A stretch of 64,000 nt of DNA from Bradyrhizobium sp. CCBAU 51627 (GCF_028128765.1 NZ_LBJG01000005.1:496001-560000); one strand, 5' to 3'; counted from the first letter of the stretch, positions 28,980 through 36,769 are shown. Numbers and translations: made by a program. The notes: generated by a model not told the origin, from the letters alone.

Positions 28980-29046
28980 CTGTTGCTCCCCGTTGCCGTG
29001 GCCCCACTGCCACGGCGGCGAGCCTAACCGGCCTTCCGCCAACTTT

Positions 29047-29060
29047 CAACCATTTGGTTG
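29047..29060. promoter_or_regulatory. Candidate TetR operator upstream of the ABC/catabolic operon
   Basis: CAACCA-TT-TGGTTG, a perfect inverted repeat with 6-bp arms, lies between the end of tetR (stop 29062-29064) and the permease start at 28979. A related site, CAACCA-AA-CAGTTG, lies at 29713-29726 ahead of tetR. The size and symmetry suit a TetR dimer. Confidence 0.65.
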
Positions 29061-29061
29061 A

Positions 29062-29709
29062 TTACGGCCGGAGCGACTGCAGCACGAGATCGACGACATG
29101 CCGGCGGCGGGCGCGGCGGGCGGTGCGGCTCGACAGGTCCTTGCCGAAGATCGCCGACAGCGTCGGCGTGTTGGAGAAGAAGAAATAGCTGAGGCCCGCG
29201 ATGGAGATGTAGAGCTGGACGGGATCTATCCCGTTGCGGAACAGGCCCGAACGGACGCCTTCATGCAGGATGTGGGAAACGCTCTTGACCAGCGGGGAAT
29301 GCATCGCCTCCAGCCGCGTGGAGCCGCGGACGTGACGGGCGCCCCCGCGGTTCTCGTCGTTCAAGAGCACGATAAAATCAGGGTTTGCAGCCAAGTGATC
29401 GAACGAGGCCTCGATCAGGCGGCGGATCGCCTTGTCCGGCGGCAGGCCTTCGAGATTGAGCTTGCGCTCCTGCTCGCGGATGTCCTCATAAACCCATTCG
29501 AGCACAGCGAGGTAGAGCGCGTCCTTGTCGCCGAAATAATGATAGACCAGCTGCTTGTTGACGCCGGCGCGCTCCGCGATCTCGTCGACGCGGGCACCCG
29601 CAAAGCCATGCCTAGCAAACTCCAGGCGCGCCGCGGTGAGCAACTTCTTACGGGTGGCCACGGGGTCGCGCCGCTGCGGCGCGGTGTCGCCTGATCGTTT
29701 TGCCGGCAT
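29062..29709 (-). CDS. TetR-family transcriptional regulator of the ABC/catabolic locus
   Basis: A 215-aa repressor-type protein. The N-terminal HTH reads ATRKKLLTAARLEFARHGFA then VDEIAERAGVNKQLVYHYFG, the standard TetR DNA-binding domain. The C-terminal domain (about 85-215) resembles the group that includes RutR-like regulators. ATG 29709 is preferred over an in-frame start at 29730. One candidate operator lies immediately upstream (29713-29726), shared with the divergent binding-protein gene, and a second lies after its own stop codon, ahead of the permease. This suggests autoregulation plus control of both transporter units. The effector is unknown. Confidence 0.9.
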   Translation of the reverse strand: MPAKRSGDTAPQRRDPVATRKKLLTAARLEFARHGFAGARVDEIAERAGVNKQLVYHYFGDKDALYLAVLEWVYEDIREQERKLNLEGLPPDKAIRRLIEASFDHLAANPDFIVLLNDENRGGARHVRGSTRLEAMHSPLVKSVSHILHEGVRSGLFRNGIDPVQLYISIAGLSYFFFSNTPTLSAIFGKDLSSRTARRARRRHVVDLVLQSLRP

Positions 29710-29712
29710 TTC

Positions 29713-29726
29713 CAACCAAACAGTTG
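29713..29726. promoter_or_regulatory. Candidate TetR operator between tetR and the binding-protein gene
   Basis: CAACCA-AA-CAGTTG, an imperfect inverted repeat with four of six arm positions matched, starts 4 bp upstream of the tetR ATG and 84 bp upstream of the binding-protein ATG at 29810. Its left half is identical to that of the perfect site at 29047-29060. Confidence 0.6.
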
Positions 29727-29809
29727 ACAAGTTGAGGATGGGCTTGTTGCATTGGTAGCCTCACATGGGGAGAGCGACAAGGCGGGTCGCGGGATCGAGG
29801 AGAGATGCG

Positions 29810-30814
29810 ATGAAGCATTTGCAGGCGGCTTTTGTGGCCCTGATGCTCGGTGTACCGGCGGCGCCAGCGAGCGCGGGCGAGGCGGTCAACCTGATCCTGA
29901 ACTGGACGCCGACGGCCGACCACTCGCCGTATTACTATGCCAAGGCGCAGGGCTGGTACGAGAAGGCCGGCATCGACCTCACCATCGAGACCGGCAAAGG
30001 CTCCGGCGTCTCCGCGGCCAAGGTCGGGTCGGGCGGCTCGCCGTTCGGCGTCGCCGATCTCGCCACGATGCTGGTGGCCAGGAGCAAGGGCGCCGACGCG
30101 GTCGCGGTGATGAGTGTCTATGCCAACACCGGACAAACGTTCTACTGGCTGAAGAGCTACGGCGTGAACGGCGTGAAGGATTTTGCCGGCCACAAGATCG
30201 GCAATCCACCGGGCGATGCCTCGCGCGTGATGTGGCCGGCCTTTGCAAAGGCAGCCGGTCTCGCGCCTGACTCGGTCGGGTTCGTCAATGTCGGGCCGAC
30301 CGCGAAGATCGCCGCGCTGAAGAGCCACACCGTTGACATCATCAGCGACTTCTACAACGAGCACGATCTCAAGGTGATCGAGTTCGGATCCGATCTCGGC
30401 TACGTCAACTGGAAGGACATCGGCCTCAACCCTTACGGCAATTCGCTGATCGTCAACGGTGCCTATCTGCAGAAGAACCCGAAGCTGGTCGAGGATTTCG
30501 TGCGCGTGACGCAGAAGGCCTTTGCGGCCTGCGTTGCCGACGTCACCCCGTGCCTGAAGGCGCTGCTCGATCAGGTCTCCGGCCTCGACAAGGAGAACCA
30601 GGAGCGCCAGTGGGAGCGCATCAAGGTTTTGATGACGGATGAATTCACGACGACGAAGGCACTCGGCTGGATCGATGGCGAGCGGATGAAGAAGGATTAC
30701 GATCTGGTCCAGACCTATCTCGGCATGGAAAAGCCGTTCGATGTCTCGACGGCGTTCACGACCAAGATGCTCGACTTGAGCATCAAGATGGATGCGAGCA
30801 AGGTGAAGAAGTAG
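29810..30814 (+). CDS. ABC transporter substrate-binding protein, NMT1/THI5-like
   Basis: A 334-aa periplasmic binding protein for the ABC system at 24517-28979. The signal peptide is MKHLQAAFVALMLGVPAAP ending at ASA. The mature start VNLILNWTPTADHSPYYYAKAQGWYEKAGI is the hallmark of the NMT1/THI5-like family, whose members bind pyrimidines, sulfonates, riboflavin or aromatic acids. The ATG follows GAGGAGA. The gene is divergent from tetR and shares its operator region. The ligand is not predictable from sequence. Confidence 0.92.
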   Translation: MKHLQAAFVALMLGVPAAPASAGEAVNLILNWTPTADHSPYYYAKAQGWYEKAGIDLTIETGKGSGVSAAKVGSGGSPFGVADLATMLVARSKGADAVAVMSVYANTGQTFYWLKSYGVNGVKDFAGHKIGNPPGDASRVMWPAFAKAAGLAPDSVGFVNVGPTAKIAALKSHTVDIISDFYNEHDLKVIEFGSDLGYVNWKDIGLNPYGNSLIVNGAYLQKNPKLVEDFVRVTQKAFAACVADVTPCLKALLDQVSGLDKENQERQWERIKVLMTDEFTTTKALGWIDGERMKKDYDLVQTYLGMEKPFDVSTAFTTKMLDLSIKMDASKVKK

Positions 30815-30846
30815 GGGGCGCGGAAACGCTCGCCTCATGCTCTGGT

Positions 30847-30946
30847 GTCATGCCCCGCGACGGCGGGGCATCCAGTAGGCCGCGGCCTTTCGATCGCCCC
30901 ACAACCGTCTCGAAGTACTGGATCGTCCGCCTTCGCGGACGATGAC
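30847..30946. repeat. 100-bp palindromic element with two internal hairpins
   Basis: The left arm (30847-30877, GTCATGCC...ATCCAGTA) and right arm (30916-30946, TACTGGAT...GATGAC) are inverted copies that differ only where each arm forms its own stem. The left stem is GCCCCGC/GCGGGGC and the right stem is CGTCCGC/GCGGACG, compensatory changes that keep both hairpins. This MITE-like or BIME-like element lies between the binding-protein gene and minC. Confidence 0.75.
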
Positions 30947-30976
30947 GGTTTGGGGGCACGTAACCGCACGGAGAAA

Positions 30977-30991
30977 TTAACCGGCTATTAA
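30977..30991. promoter_or_regulatory. CtrA box upstream of minCDE
   Basis: TTAA-CCGGCTA-TTAA matches the CtrA consensus TTAA-N7-TTAA exactly. It lies 53 bp before the minC ATG, and a further TTAA half-site is at 31009-31012. CtrA is the cell-cycle master regulator of alphaproteobacteria, and control of min genes by CtrA has been reported in Sinorhizobium. Confidence 0.7.
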
Positions 30992-31043
30992 CCATATCGG
31001 CGGCATCGTTAACCATTCAATAACAGGGAACGAGTCGGCCGCC

Positions 31044-31742
31044 ATGGAGGCCCTAGCAAAACCTCAACGCCAGATGGTGCGCCTGCGCGGACGCTCCTAT
31101 GTGGCCTTCGTGTTCGTGCCGACGGTTCCGATCCAGGACTGGCTCCTGGAGATCGACGCCACCATTGCGCGGTCGCCGGGTTTCTTTGCCGGCCGGCCCG
31201 TGGTGGTCGACCTGTCCTCGGTCGATCTCAGTCAGTCCGGCATCGGCCATCTGCTCACCAGCCTGCAGGACCGCAACATCCGTGTGCTCGGTATCGAAGG
31301 CGTGGAGGAGGACCGGCTGACGCCGTCCATGCCGCCGCTGCTGTCGGGCGGGCGGAGCTGCGTGGTCGAGCAGGGTGCTCCCAAGAAATCCGAGGCGAAG
31401 CCCGAGGCCAAGCCGACCTCGCTGCTGCTCGAGAGCCCCGTGCGCTCCGGCCAGACCGTGATCTTCCCGGAAGGCGATGTCACGATTCTGGGCTCGGTCG
31501 GATCCGGCGCCGAGGTCGTCGCCGGCGGCTCCATCCACATCTACGGCGCACTCCGCGGCCGCGCCATGGCGGGCGTGAACGGTCACACGAGCGCGCGCAT
31601 CTATTGTCAGAAGATCGAGGCCGAACTGCTTGCAATCGATGGGTTTTATCAGACTGCCGACGACATCGACGCCGCCTTGCGTGGCCGGCCGGCCCAGGCC
31701 TGGCTGCAGGGGAATACCATGCGAATTACAGCGCTGAACTGA
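31044..31742 (+). CDS. minC: Septum site-determining protein MinC
   Basis: A 232-aa FtsZ-assembly inhibitor. The N-terminal domain (about 1-105) has the VVVDLSSVDLSQSG segment. A Lys/Glu/Pro linker (about 112-127) leads to the C-terminal beta-helix with the Gly-rich rungs SGAEVVAGGSIHIYGALRGRAMAG, which binds MinD. MinC blocks Z-ring formation away from mid-cell. First gene of minCDE, 19 bp ahead of minD. The ribosome site is weak. Confidence 0.96.
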   Translation: MEALAKPQRQMVRLRGRSYVAFVFVPTVPIQDWLLEIDATIARSPGFFAGRPVVVDLSSVDLSQSGIGHLLTSLQDRNIRVLGIEGVEEDRLTPSMPPLLSGGRSCVVEQGAPKKSEAKPEAKPTSLLLESPVRSGQTVIFPEGDVTILGSVGSGAEVVAGGSIHIYGALRGRAMAGVNGHTSARIYCQKIEAELLAIDGFYQTADDIDAALRGRPAQAWLQGNTMRITALN

Positions 31743-31761
31743 CCAGAAGGAGATATTTGAG

Positions 31762-32577
31762 ATGGCCAAGGTACTGGTCGTGACATCAGGCAAGGGCGGG
31801 GTCGGCAAGACCACGACAACCGCCGCACTGGGAGCTGCACTGGCGCAACGCGGCGACAAGGTCGTCGTCGTCGATTTCGACGTCGGCCTGCGCAACCTCG
31901 ACCTCGTGATGGGCGCCGAACGCCGCGTGGTGTTCGACCTCATCAACGTGGTGCAGGGCGTTGCGAAACTCCCGCAGGCGCTGATCAAGGACAAGCGGCT
32001 GGAGAATTTGTGGCTGCTGCCGGCCTCGCAAACCCGCGACAAGGATGCGTTGACCGAAGAGGGCGTGGCCAAGGTCATCGCGGACTTGCGCAGTCGCTTC
32101 GATTGGGTGATCTGCGACAGCCCGGCCGGCATCGAGCGCGGCGCCTCGATGGCGATGCGTTTTGCGGACGAGGCCGTGATCGTGACCAATCCGGAAGTCT
32201 CCTCGGTGCGCGATTCCGACCGCATCATCGGGATGCTGGATTCCAAGACCGTGCGGGCCGAGAAAGGCGAGCGCGTCGAGAAGCACATTCTCATCACCCG
32301 CTACGATCCCTCGCGCGCCGCCCGCGGCGAGATGCTGACCATCGACGACATCCTCGAAATTCTCGCAACCCCCTTGCTCGGCATCATTCCCGAGAGCCAG
32401 GACGTGCTGAAGGCCTCCAACGTCGGTACGCCGGTGACGCTATCGAACGCCGACGGCGCACCGGCGCGGGCCTATATCGACGCGGCGCGGCGGCTGTGCG
32501 GCGACACCGTGCCGATGCAGGTGCCGACCGAGCGCAAGGGCTTCATGGATCGTCTGCTGCGACGGAGGGCTGCATGA
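31762..32577 (+). CDS. minD: Septum site-determining ATPase MinD
   Basis: A 271-aa membrane-associated ATPase that recruits MinC. The deviant Walker [11 protein letters not shown] (about 11-20), [14 protein letters not shown], and the C-terminal amphipathic membrane-targeting helix ([13 protein letters not shown]) are all present. The stop codon overlaps the minE start (ATGA, 32574-32577), so minD and minE are translationally coupled. Confidence 0.98.
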   Translation: MAKVLVVTSGKGGVGKTTTTAALGAALAQRGDKVVVVDFDVGLRNLDLVMGAERRVVFDLINVVQGVAKLPQALIKDKRLENLWLLPASQTRDKDALTEEGVAKVIADLRSRFDWVICDSPAGIERGASMAMRFADEAVIVTNPEVSSVRDSDRIIGMLDSKTVRAEKGERVEKHILITRYDPSRAARGEMLTIDDILEILATPLLGIIPESQDVLKASNVGTPVTLSNADGAPARAYIDAARRLCGDTVPMQVPTERKGFMDRLLRRRAA

Positions 32578-32855
32578 GCATGGGTCTGCTTCGGCTTCTC
32601 CGCGGCAACAAGGCTTCCGCACCCGTCGCACGCGAACGGCTGCAGATCCTGCTTGCCCATGAACGTGGGATGCGTGGCCAGCCCGACCTGCTCGGGGTGC
32701 TGCGTGAGGAAATTCTCGCGGTCGTCTCCAAGCACGTCACGCTGGACCCGACCAAGGTCATTGTCCGACTCGAGCGCGGCGACGAGGTCTCGACCCTGGA
32801 GGTCGATATCGAGGTGCCCAACGATTTCGAGCGTAAGAAAGCGGCGGTCGCGTAA
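32574..32855 (+). CDS. minE: Cell division topological specificity factor MinE
   Basis: A 93-aa protein that stimulates MinD ATPase and drives pole-to-pole oscillation. The N-terminal anti-MinCD segment is [13 protein letters not shown] (about 19-31), followed by the dimerisation domain with [18 protein letters not shown] and LEVDIEVP. The length is normal. ATG 32574 overlaps the minD stop codon. A Rho-independent terminator follows at 32897-32928. Confidence 0.97.
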   Translation: MSMGLLRLLRGNKASAPVARERLQILLAHERGMRGQPDLLGVLREEILAVVSKHVTLDPTKVIVRLERGDEVSTLEVDIEVPNDFERKKAAVA

Positions 32856-32896
32856 GCGGGCGCAGCCGCCGGATTCCGTCTTGGGGTGGGTGAGAG

Positions 32897-32928
32897 GGCG
32901 GTCCGCTGGGCATGGCGGGCCGCCTTTT
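32897..32928 (+). terminator. Rho-independent terminator after minE
   Basis: Stem GGCGGTCCGC / GCGGGCCGCC (10 bp with one G-T pair), an 8-nt loop and a TTTT tail. It lies 41 bp past the minE stop, as expected for the end of the minCDE transcript. Confidence 0.8.
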
Positions 32929-32949
32929 GCTATTTGACATGAACGCCGC

Positions 32950-32975
32950 GGAACGCGGCCCGGGGCTCAGTCGTT
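32950..32975 (+). promoter_or_regulatory. Sigma-EcfG (general stress) promoter
   Basis: GGAAC at 32950-32954 and CGTT at 32972-32975 with a 17-nt spacer fit the alphaproteobacterial general-stress promoter GGAAC-N16/17-CGTT. Transcription would start near 32983, about 48 nt before the ATG at 33031. The leader begins with a possible hairpin (ACCCCGCG / CGCGGGGT). Confidence 0.65.
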
Positions 32976-33030
32976 GTGAGACACCCCGCGCGAGCGATGC
33001 GCCGCGGGGTCGTCAAACCGGAGAGCGCCC

Positions 33031-33216
33031 ATGATGTCCGAGGTCCAGGTTCACACCATCGCCCGGCAGATGCTGGAACGGCACGGTTTCGCTGCAATTG
33101 CGAAGGCCGCCGAGCAGGCTCAGCTCTGCGAGGGCCGCGGCGACGCGGATGAGGCCAAGGAATGGCGTCACATCGCCGATGCCATGAAGATTATGCGCGG
33201 GCCTGCCCATAGCTAA
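33031..33216 (+). CDS. Small cytoplasmic protein, probable stress-induced
   Basis: A 61-aa helical protein (starting MMSEVQVHTIARQMLERHG) with no signal or membrane segment; I do not know a function. GGAGAG precedes the double ATG. The upstream sigma-EcfG promoter at 32950-32975 suggests induction in the general stress response. A second Met one codon later is an equal start candidate. Confidence 0.7.
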   Translation: MMSEVQVHTIARQMLERHGFAAIAKAAEQAQLCEGRGDADEAKEWRHIADAMKIMRGPAHS

Positions 33217-33234
33217 GATGCGCCAGCAGTCGGC

Positions 33235-33486
33235 TCAGCGCTCCTCATGATCGGTTCCTTGGGTGGGAGTTCGGTGGTGCGTCTGCGGCTGCGCCCGCTC
33301 CCCGGTCTCCTTGCAGGGGAGCGGTTCCCAAGAGCCGTCCGGACCTTGCTGATAAGCGCTGCAGGATGAGGACGAGGTCGATTTGTCCTCGCCGCTCTGG
33401 GCGGCGTTGTTCCTCGCCGAGGCCGGGGCGGTCAGGGCGGCGCTGATCGCGAGAGCACCGGCGAAAACAAGAAGGGCATTCCGCAT
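33235..33486 (-). CDS. Small secreted protein of unknown function
   Basis: An 83-aa protein with a Sec signal peptide (MRNALLVFAGALAISAALTAP, cleavage near ASA) and a short, hydrophilic, low-complexity mature part (Ser run SSSSCSAY, two Cys, then a His/Thr/Glu-rich tail). It is convergent with the small stress gene, with 18 bp between stop codons. TAGGAGA lies ahead of the ATG. No domain is recognised. Confidence 0.75.
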   Translation of the reverse strand: MRNALLVFAGALAISAALTAPASARNNAAQSGEDKSTSSSSCSAYQQGPDGSWEPLPCKETGERAQPQTHHRTPTQGTDHEER

Positions 33487-33589
33487 GGGGTTCTCCTATT
33501 CAAAGAGGCCGCATGCTGCCGAGGATTGTGACGATTATTGGCCGCGGCGAGGGTTCCGACGCGGCAGGCTTAATGTCTGGAAAACGGGG

Positions 33590-33982
33590 CTAGCCGCCCT
33601 TGCTGCGGATCAGGCCAGCCAGGCTGGTCTTCTGCTTTTCGCACCAGTTGCTCATGCCGAGCCGGCGCTGGTCGAGATCGGTCATCTGAGTCGCGACCGC
33701 GACCTCCGCCATGATGTCGTCGGGCTGCTTCTCGCCCATCTTGCCGCCGGTGTGCATCCAGGCAATCGCCTTGCGCACCTGCTCGGTGGTGCCGTCGGGA
33801 AGCTGCATCTGCTGTGCCCTCTGGACCAGATCCTGGTAGGCGACGTCCGTGTTCGGGCATTCGACCTTGGCGGCAAAGGCCTGCAGGACCAACGTCACAT
33901 AGGTCGAGCGCGTGTGGTCGTCAGCCGCCTGGGCGGGAGCTGCGATCAGCAACAGGCCTGCCATCAGCAAGGGGTAGCGCAT
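33590..33982 (-). CDS. Secreted hypothetical protein, helical, two Cys
   Basis: A 130-aa exported protein. The signal peptide is MRYPLLMAGLLLIAAP ending at AQA; the mature domain is alpha-helical with conserved-looking Cys in KVECPNTD and SNWCEKQ. The frame is open much further upstream (to 34471), but that part is a shadow of the dehydrogenase gene on the other strand. ATG 33982 starts the signal peptide. Function unknown. Confidence 0.78.
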   Translation of the reverse strand: MRYPLLMAGLLLIAAPAQAADDHTRSTYVTLVLQAFAAKVECPNTDVAYQDLVQRAQQMQLPDGTTEQVRKAIAWMHTGGKMGEKQPDDIMAEVAVATQMTDLDQRRLGMSNWCEKQKTSLAGLIRSKGG

Positions 33983-34109
33983 CCTTGGGTCCTCCACGTT
34001 TTTTTGGGAGGCTAGCGTCCGGCGAGCCGCTCTGCAATGGTCGTTGGGGTGGATTGTCGCCCGTTCGTCGGGCGCGCGAAATTGAGCCGCTTCTGGTCCG
34101 GAGAGCGAC

Positions 34110-34895
34110 ATGAGCCTGTTCAGCATGCCATTCGATCCCACACGCGATAGGGCTCTCGTTACCGGCGCCGGCAACGGTATCGGGCGCGCCATCGCGCTGG
34201 GCCTTGTCGGCGAGGGCGTTCGGACGCTGTTTGCCGATGTGAGCGCCGAGCGGGTCGGGGCGGCCATCGGTATGAGTGAGAGGCCCGGCCTGGCGCTGCC
34301 CTGGGTCGGTGACCTCGCCAAACTGGACGCGTGCGACGAATTGCTTGCGGCCGCCAACGCTGAGCTGGGCGAGGTCACGCATTTCGTGCACAGCGCCTCG
34401 CCGCCGCGGCGCGAGGCCGACCACGCGCTCGCGGTCGATCGCCGGACCTGGCAGGAGATGCATGCCGTCAATCTCGATGCCGGCTTTCATCTCGCGCGGG
34501 AAATCGCAAAGCGGCTGATCGCGGCGAAACGATCAGGCTCGTTCCTGTTTCTCACCTCGCTGCATGCGGGCACGCCGCGCAACCTGCCGCATTATTCGAC
34601 GGCGAAGGCGGGGATGGCGATGCTGGTGAAGGAGCTCGCCAAGACCTTTGGTCGTCACGGCATTCGCGTCAACGCGCTTGTGCCGGGCGCGATCGCGGCC
34701 GGCGGCTTCGTCGCGGATGCTTCGCTGGCAAGGCACATTCCGCTCGGGCGTCTCGGCGAGGCCAACGACCTCGTGCCCGTTGCACTCACCGTGCTGTCGA
34801 ACAAGCTTTCAGGTTACGTCACCGGCGCAGCCTTCGTCGTCGACGGCGGCTTGTCGCTGACGAACTGGTTCGAAGCGCCGGTGTTGGACGATTGA
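34110..34895 (+). CDS. Short-chain dehydrogenase/reductase
   Basis: A 261-aa classical SDR. TGAGNGIG (about residues 18-25) binds the dinucleotide; the catalytic Ser lies in LFLTSLHAG, and YSTAK (about 165-169) supplies Tyr and Lys. The usual NNAG motif is replaced by HSASPPR (about 95-101), a variation near the cofactor. The C-terminal VDGG is normal. It uses NAD(P)H on an unidentified carbonyl or alcohol. It stands alone and is convergent with the DUF6894 gene. Confidence 0.93.
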   Translation: MSLFSMPFDPTRDRALVTGAGNGIGRAIALGLVGEGVRTLFADVSAERVGAAIGMSERPGLALPWVGDLAKLDACDELLAAANAELGEVTHFVHSASPPRREADHALAVDRRTWQEMHAVNLDAGFHLAREIAKRLIAAKRSGSFLFLTSLHAGTPRNLPHYSTAKAGMAMLVKELAKTFGRHGIRVNALVPGAIAAGGFVADASLARHIPLGRLGEANDLVPVALTVLSNKLSGYVTGAAFVVDGGLSLTNWFEAPVLDD

Positions 34896-35126
34896 CTACC
34901 GCTGCCAGGCCGGCACGGGATCCAGCGGCGTGCGATAGACCTCGTTGTGATCGCGATCGGTGACGCGCACTGCGCAACCTTTCCGCTGCAGCTCAGGCTT
35001 CACTTGCGACAGCTCGCTGGCCAGTTGGACGGCGCGATCGGAGGCAACCTCGATATCCTCGAGGATGATCCCACCCTGGTTCTTGAACTCTTCACCGTCA
35101 ACGAGATCGAAGGAGTAGTAAGGCAT
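34896..35126 (-). CDS. DUF6894 family small protein
   Basis: A 76-aa protein that matches the rhizobial DUF6894 family: MPYYSFDLVDGEEF at the start, an acidic LEDIEVASDRAVQLASELSQ helix and RVTDRDHNEVYRTPLDP at the end. Members are small, often multicopy and without known function. The stop codon abuts the end of the SDR gene, and about 380 bp of intergenic DNA lie upstream. Confidence 0.75.
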   Translation of the reverse strand: MPYYSFDLVDGEEFKNQGGIILEDIEVASDRAVQLASELSQVKPELQRKGCAVRVTDRDHNEVYRTPLDPVPAWQR

Positions 35127-35286
35127 CCGAATTCCCCGGTGTGACGACTCAAAGTCTCGAACGAAGCCTTCAATGGAAGTCTTCGAGAGATGACGGATCG
35201 TACCACTGAGTCGACCGCTATCCGATGAACGGATGGCGCAATCTCTGTGCTTATGGCGCAGAAATGATGTGCAACTTACACTCGCT

Positions 35287-35322
35287 TTAAGATTTTATTA
35301 AACATATCAACGTGAATATAAC
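35287..35322 (+). promoter_or_regulatory. CtrA box and -10 element ahead of a candidate small RNA
   Basis: TTAA-GATTTTA-TTAA (35287-35301) is an exact CtrA consensus, and TATAAC (35317-35322) is a good -10. The predicted start near 35329 puts the CtrA box at about -42 to -28, the position from which CtrA activates by overlapping the -35 region. The whole segment is strikingly AT-rich for this genome. Confidence 0.6.
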
Positions 35323-35328
35323 GCATGG

Positions 35329-35410
35329 AATTGCAGCAGAACCGGGCTCCGGGAACCGGCAGCTGCAAGAGAAGGCCGGCGGCATAGATCCCGACGGCCT
35401 TTTCTCTTTG
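35329..35410 (+). ncRNA. Candidate CtrA-regulated small RNA (about 80 nt)
   Basis: No open frame of useful length starts here, yet a promoter (CtrA box plus -10) precedes it and a Rho-independent terminator ends it. Hairpin 1 is TTGCAGC (35331-35337) with GCTGCAA (35362-35368), a perfect 7-bp stem with an internal CCGG-rich loop. Hairpin 2 is the terminator at 35367-35410. No plus-strand gene follows (the next gene is on the minus strand), so a leader or attenuator is unlikely. The exact 5' end is an estimate. Confidence 0.5.
35367..35410 (+). terminator. Rho-independent terminator of the candidate small RNA
   Basis: Core stem AAGGCCG (35372-35378) pairs with CGGCCTT (35395-35401) across a 16-nt loop. 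The 3' side continues into TTCTCTTT. Confidence 0.65.
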
Positions 35411-35507
35411 CGCGGAGCCGCGCATCACCGTAGTTGCACGGACTCAACTGAACACATCGTGTCGGACACCCTGCGTCGTCGGTTGATGCAGGCCTCCTGA
35501 TCCTGCG

Positions 35508-36566
35508 CTAATGCACCGGCATCGGCGGACGCACGACAGGTCCGTCGTCATCGGCAACAGCCTGCGTCGTCGCGACCGGTGGCGCTGCCGGCGGCGGGAC
35601 CGCTGCGGCCTGCGAAGGCGGCGGAGGTGCGAGCGGCGGCGGCGAATAGGCCGGCATGTAGGTGTGCGACACGACCGGCTTCGGTTTGCGAACCGGCGGC
35701 ATGGGTGCCGGAGCGCGCGGCGCGAGCGCCGACGCGCGCGCGGGCGGATTGACCGGTGGTCGCGCTTCAGCAACCGGCCTTGGCGCCGGCGGCTTCGCGA
35801 TCTCGCGGATCATCTGCTCCTGACCGGCCTTCAACTCGGCGATGTTCGCCTTGAGTTGCTCGATCTGCTGCGCCATCGCGGCAATGTCGCGCGTCATGGA
35901 TTCCACCGCAGGCGCGGCATCGGTTTGTGTTGCTGCCGGTGCGGCAGCGGCCGTGGCGACCGGCGCTGCGGGCGGCGTTGCAGCTTGAGGCGTTACAGAT
36001 TGATCGGCGGGCTGATCGGGCACGGCAGCCGGTGCGACCTGTGCGGCTGCGACCGGTGCCGTCTGTGATGTCGAAGGCAGTAGCGATGTCAGGGCCGGGG
36101 TCCATTCGGCGACCAACTGCTTCGCCATGTCACCGTGCTTCTCCCAGGCGATGGTAGCGGCGGCACTGCCGCCCGCAAGCAGGAAGGTGACGAACGCGCC
36201 ACGCAGCAATTTGCCGGCGGCCGATCGCTTCGGGCGGCCGCGGTCATCGCTCGCGGTCACGCGCACTGCGGTGTCGACCGAGGGCGCGGCTGCTTGCGGC
36301 TCAGCCACCGGACCTAACTTCGGCTCGCCCGGACTGAACTTCGATTCGAAATGAGTCCTGGACTCCGGTGCGAGTTTTGGCTCCGGGGCGAATTTCGGCT
36401 CCGGCCGTGCCGTGAACTCCGGCGCAAGTGTTGGCGCCTCGCTGCTCGCGCGCGAAGCCCTGATCACCTCGGGCGAAATCTGGATGGCGTCGTGCGGGTC
36501 GTTATCCTTGACCGTGTCCTTCACGATCTCATCGACGATCTGCCGGCTGTTCAACGTCGCGAGCAT
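35508..36566 (-). CDS. Membrane-anchored coiled-coil, Pro/Ala-rich protein (paralogue 1)
   Basis: A 352-aa protein: acidic N-terminal cytoplasmic part (about 1-115), one membrane helix (LLRGAFVTFLLAGGSAAATIAW, about 118-139), an Ala/Pro linker, a coiled coil (MTRDIAAMAQQIEQLKANIA, about 225-260) and a long Pro-rich C-terminal tail. The same architecture and order recur at 58613-59677. No enzymatic motif is seen. The frame extends to 36791, but ATG 36566 follows AGGGGAG. It is convergent with the candidate small RNA. Confidence 0.8.
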   Translation of the reverse strand: MLATLNSRQIVDEIVKDTVKDNDPHDAIQISPEVIRASRASSEAPTLAPEFTARPEPKFAPEPKLAPESRTHFESKFSPGEPKLGPVAEPQAAAPSVDTAVRVTASDDRGRPKRSAAGKLLRGAFVTFLLAGGSAAATIAWEKHGDMAKQLVAEWTPALTSLLPSTSQTAPVAAAQVAPAAVPDQPADQSVTPQAATPPAAPVATAAAAPAATQTDAAPAVESMTRDIAAMAQQIEQLKANIAELKAGQEQMIREIAKPPAPRPVAEARPPVNPPARASALAPRAPAPMPPVRKPKPVVSHTYMPAYSPPPLAPPPPSQAAAVPPPAAPPVATTQAVADDDGPVVRPPMPVH

Positions 36567-36751
36567 CGCAGCTCCCCTGAAGCGTTGGTCGTTCGCATTG
36601 GCGCGAGCCGATTTGGTTGAATGGCCCATCCAAGTCTGATGCGATTGGCCCGATGGCGCACGAGTCCAGCCAGGTTTGACCAAAGCAAGGCAAGGCGGTG
36701 GAGAGACTGCGACCGTCTTCCGCCAGATGTGGTGATGGAACCCGATCGGCC

Positions 36752-36769
36752 GAACACGGGTACGTGTTC
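36752..36769. promoter_or_regulatory. Palindrome in the divergent 36567-36849 region
   Basis: GAACACG-GGTA-CGTGTTC, a perfect inverted repeat with 7-bp arms, lies between the coiled-coil gene (leftward from 36566) and the L,D-transpeptidase gene (rightward from 36850). It is an operator candidate; no cognate regulator gene is adjacent. Confidence 0.45.
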
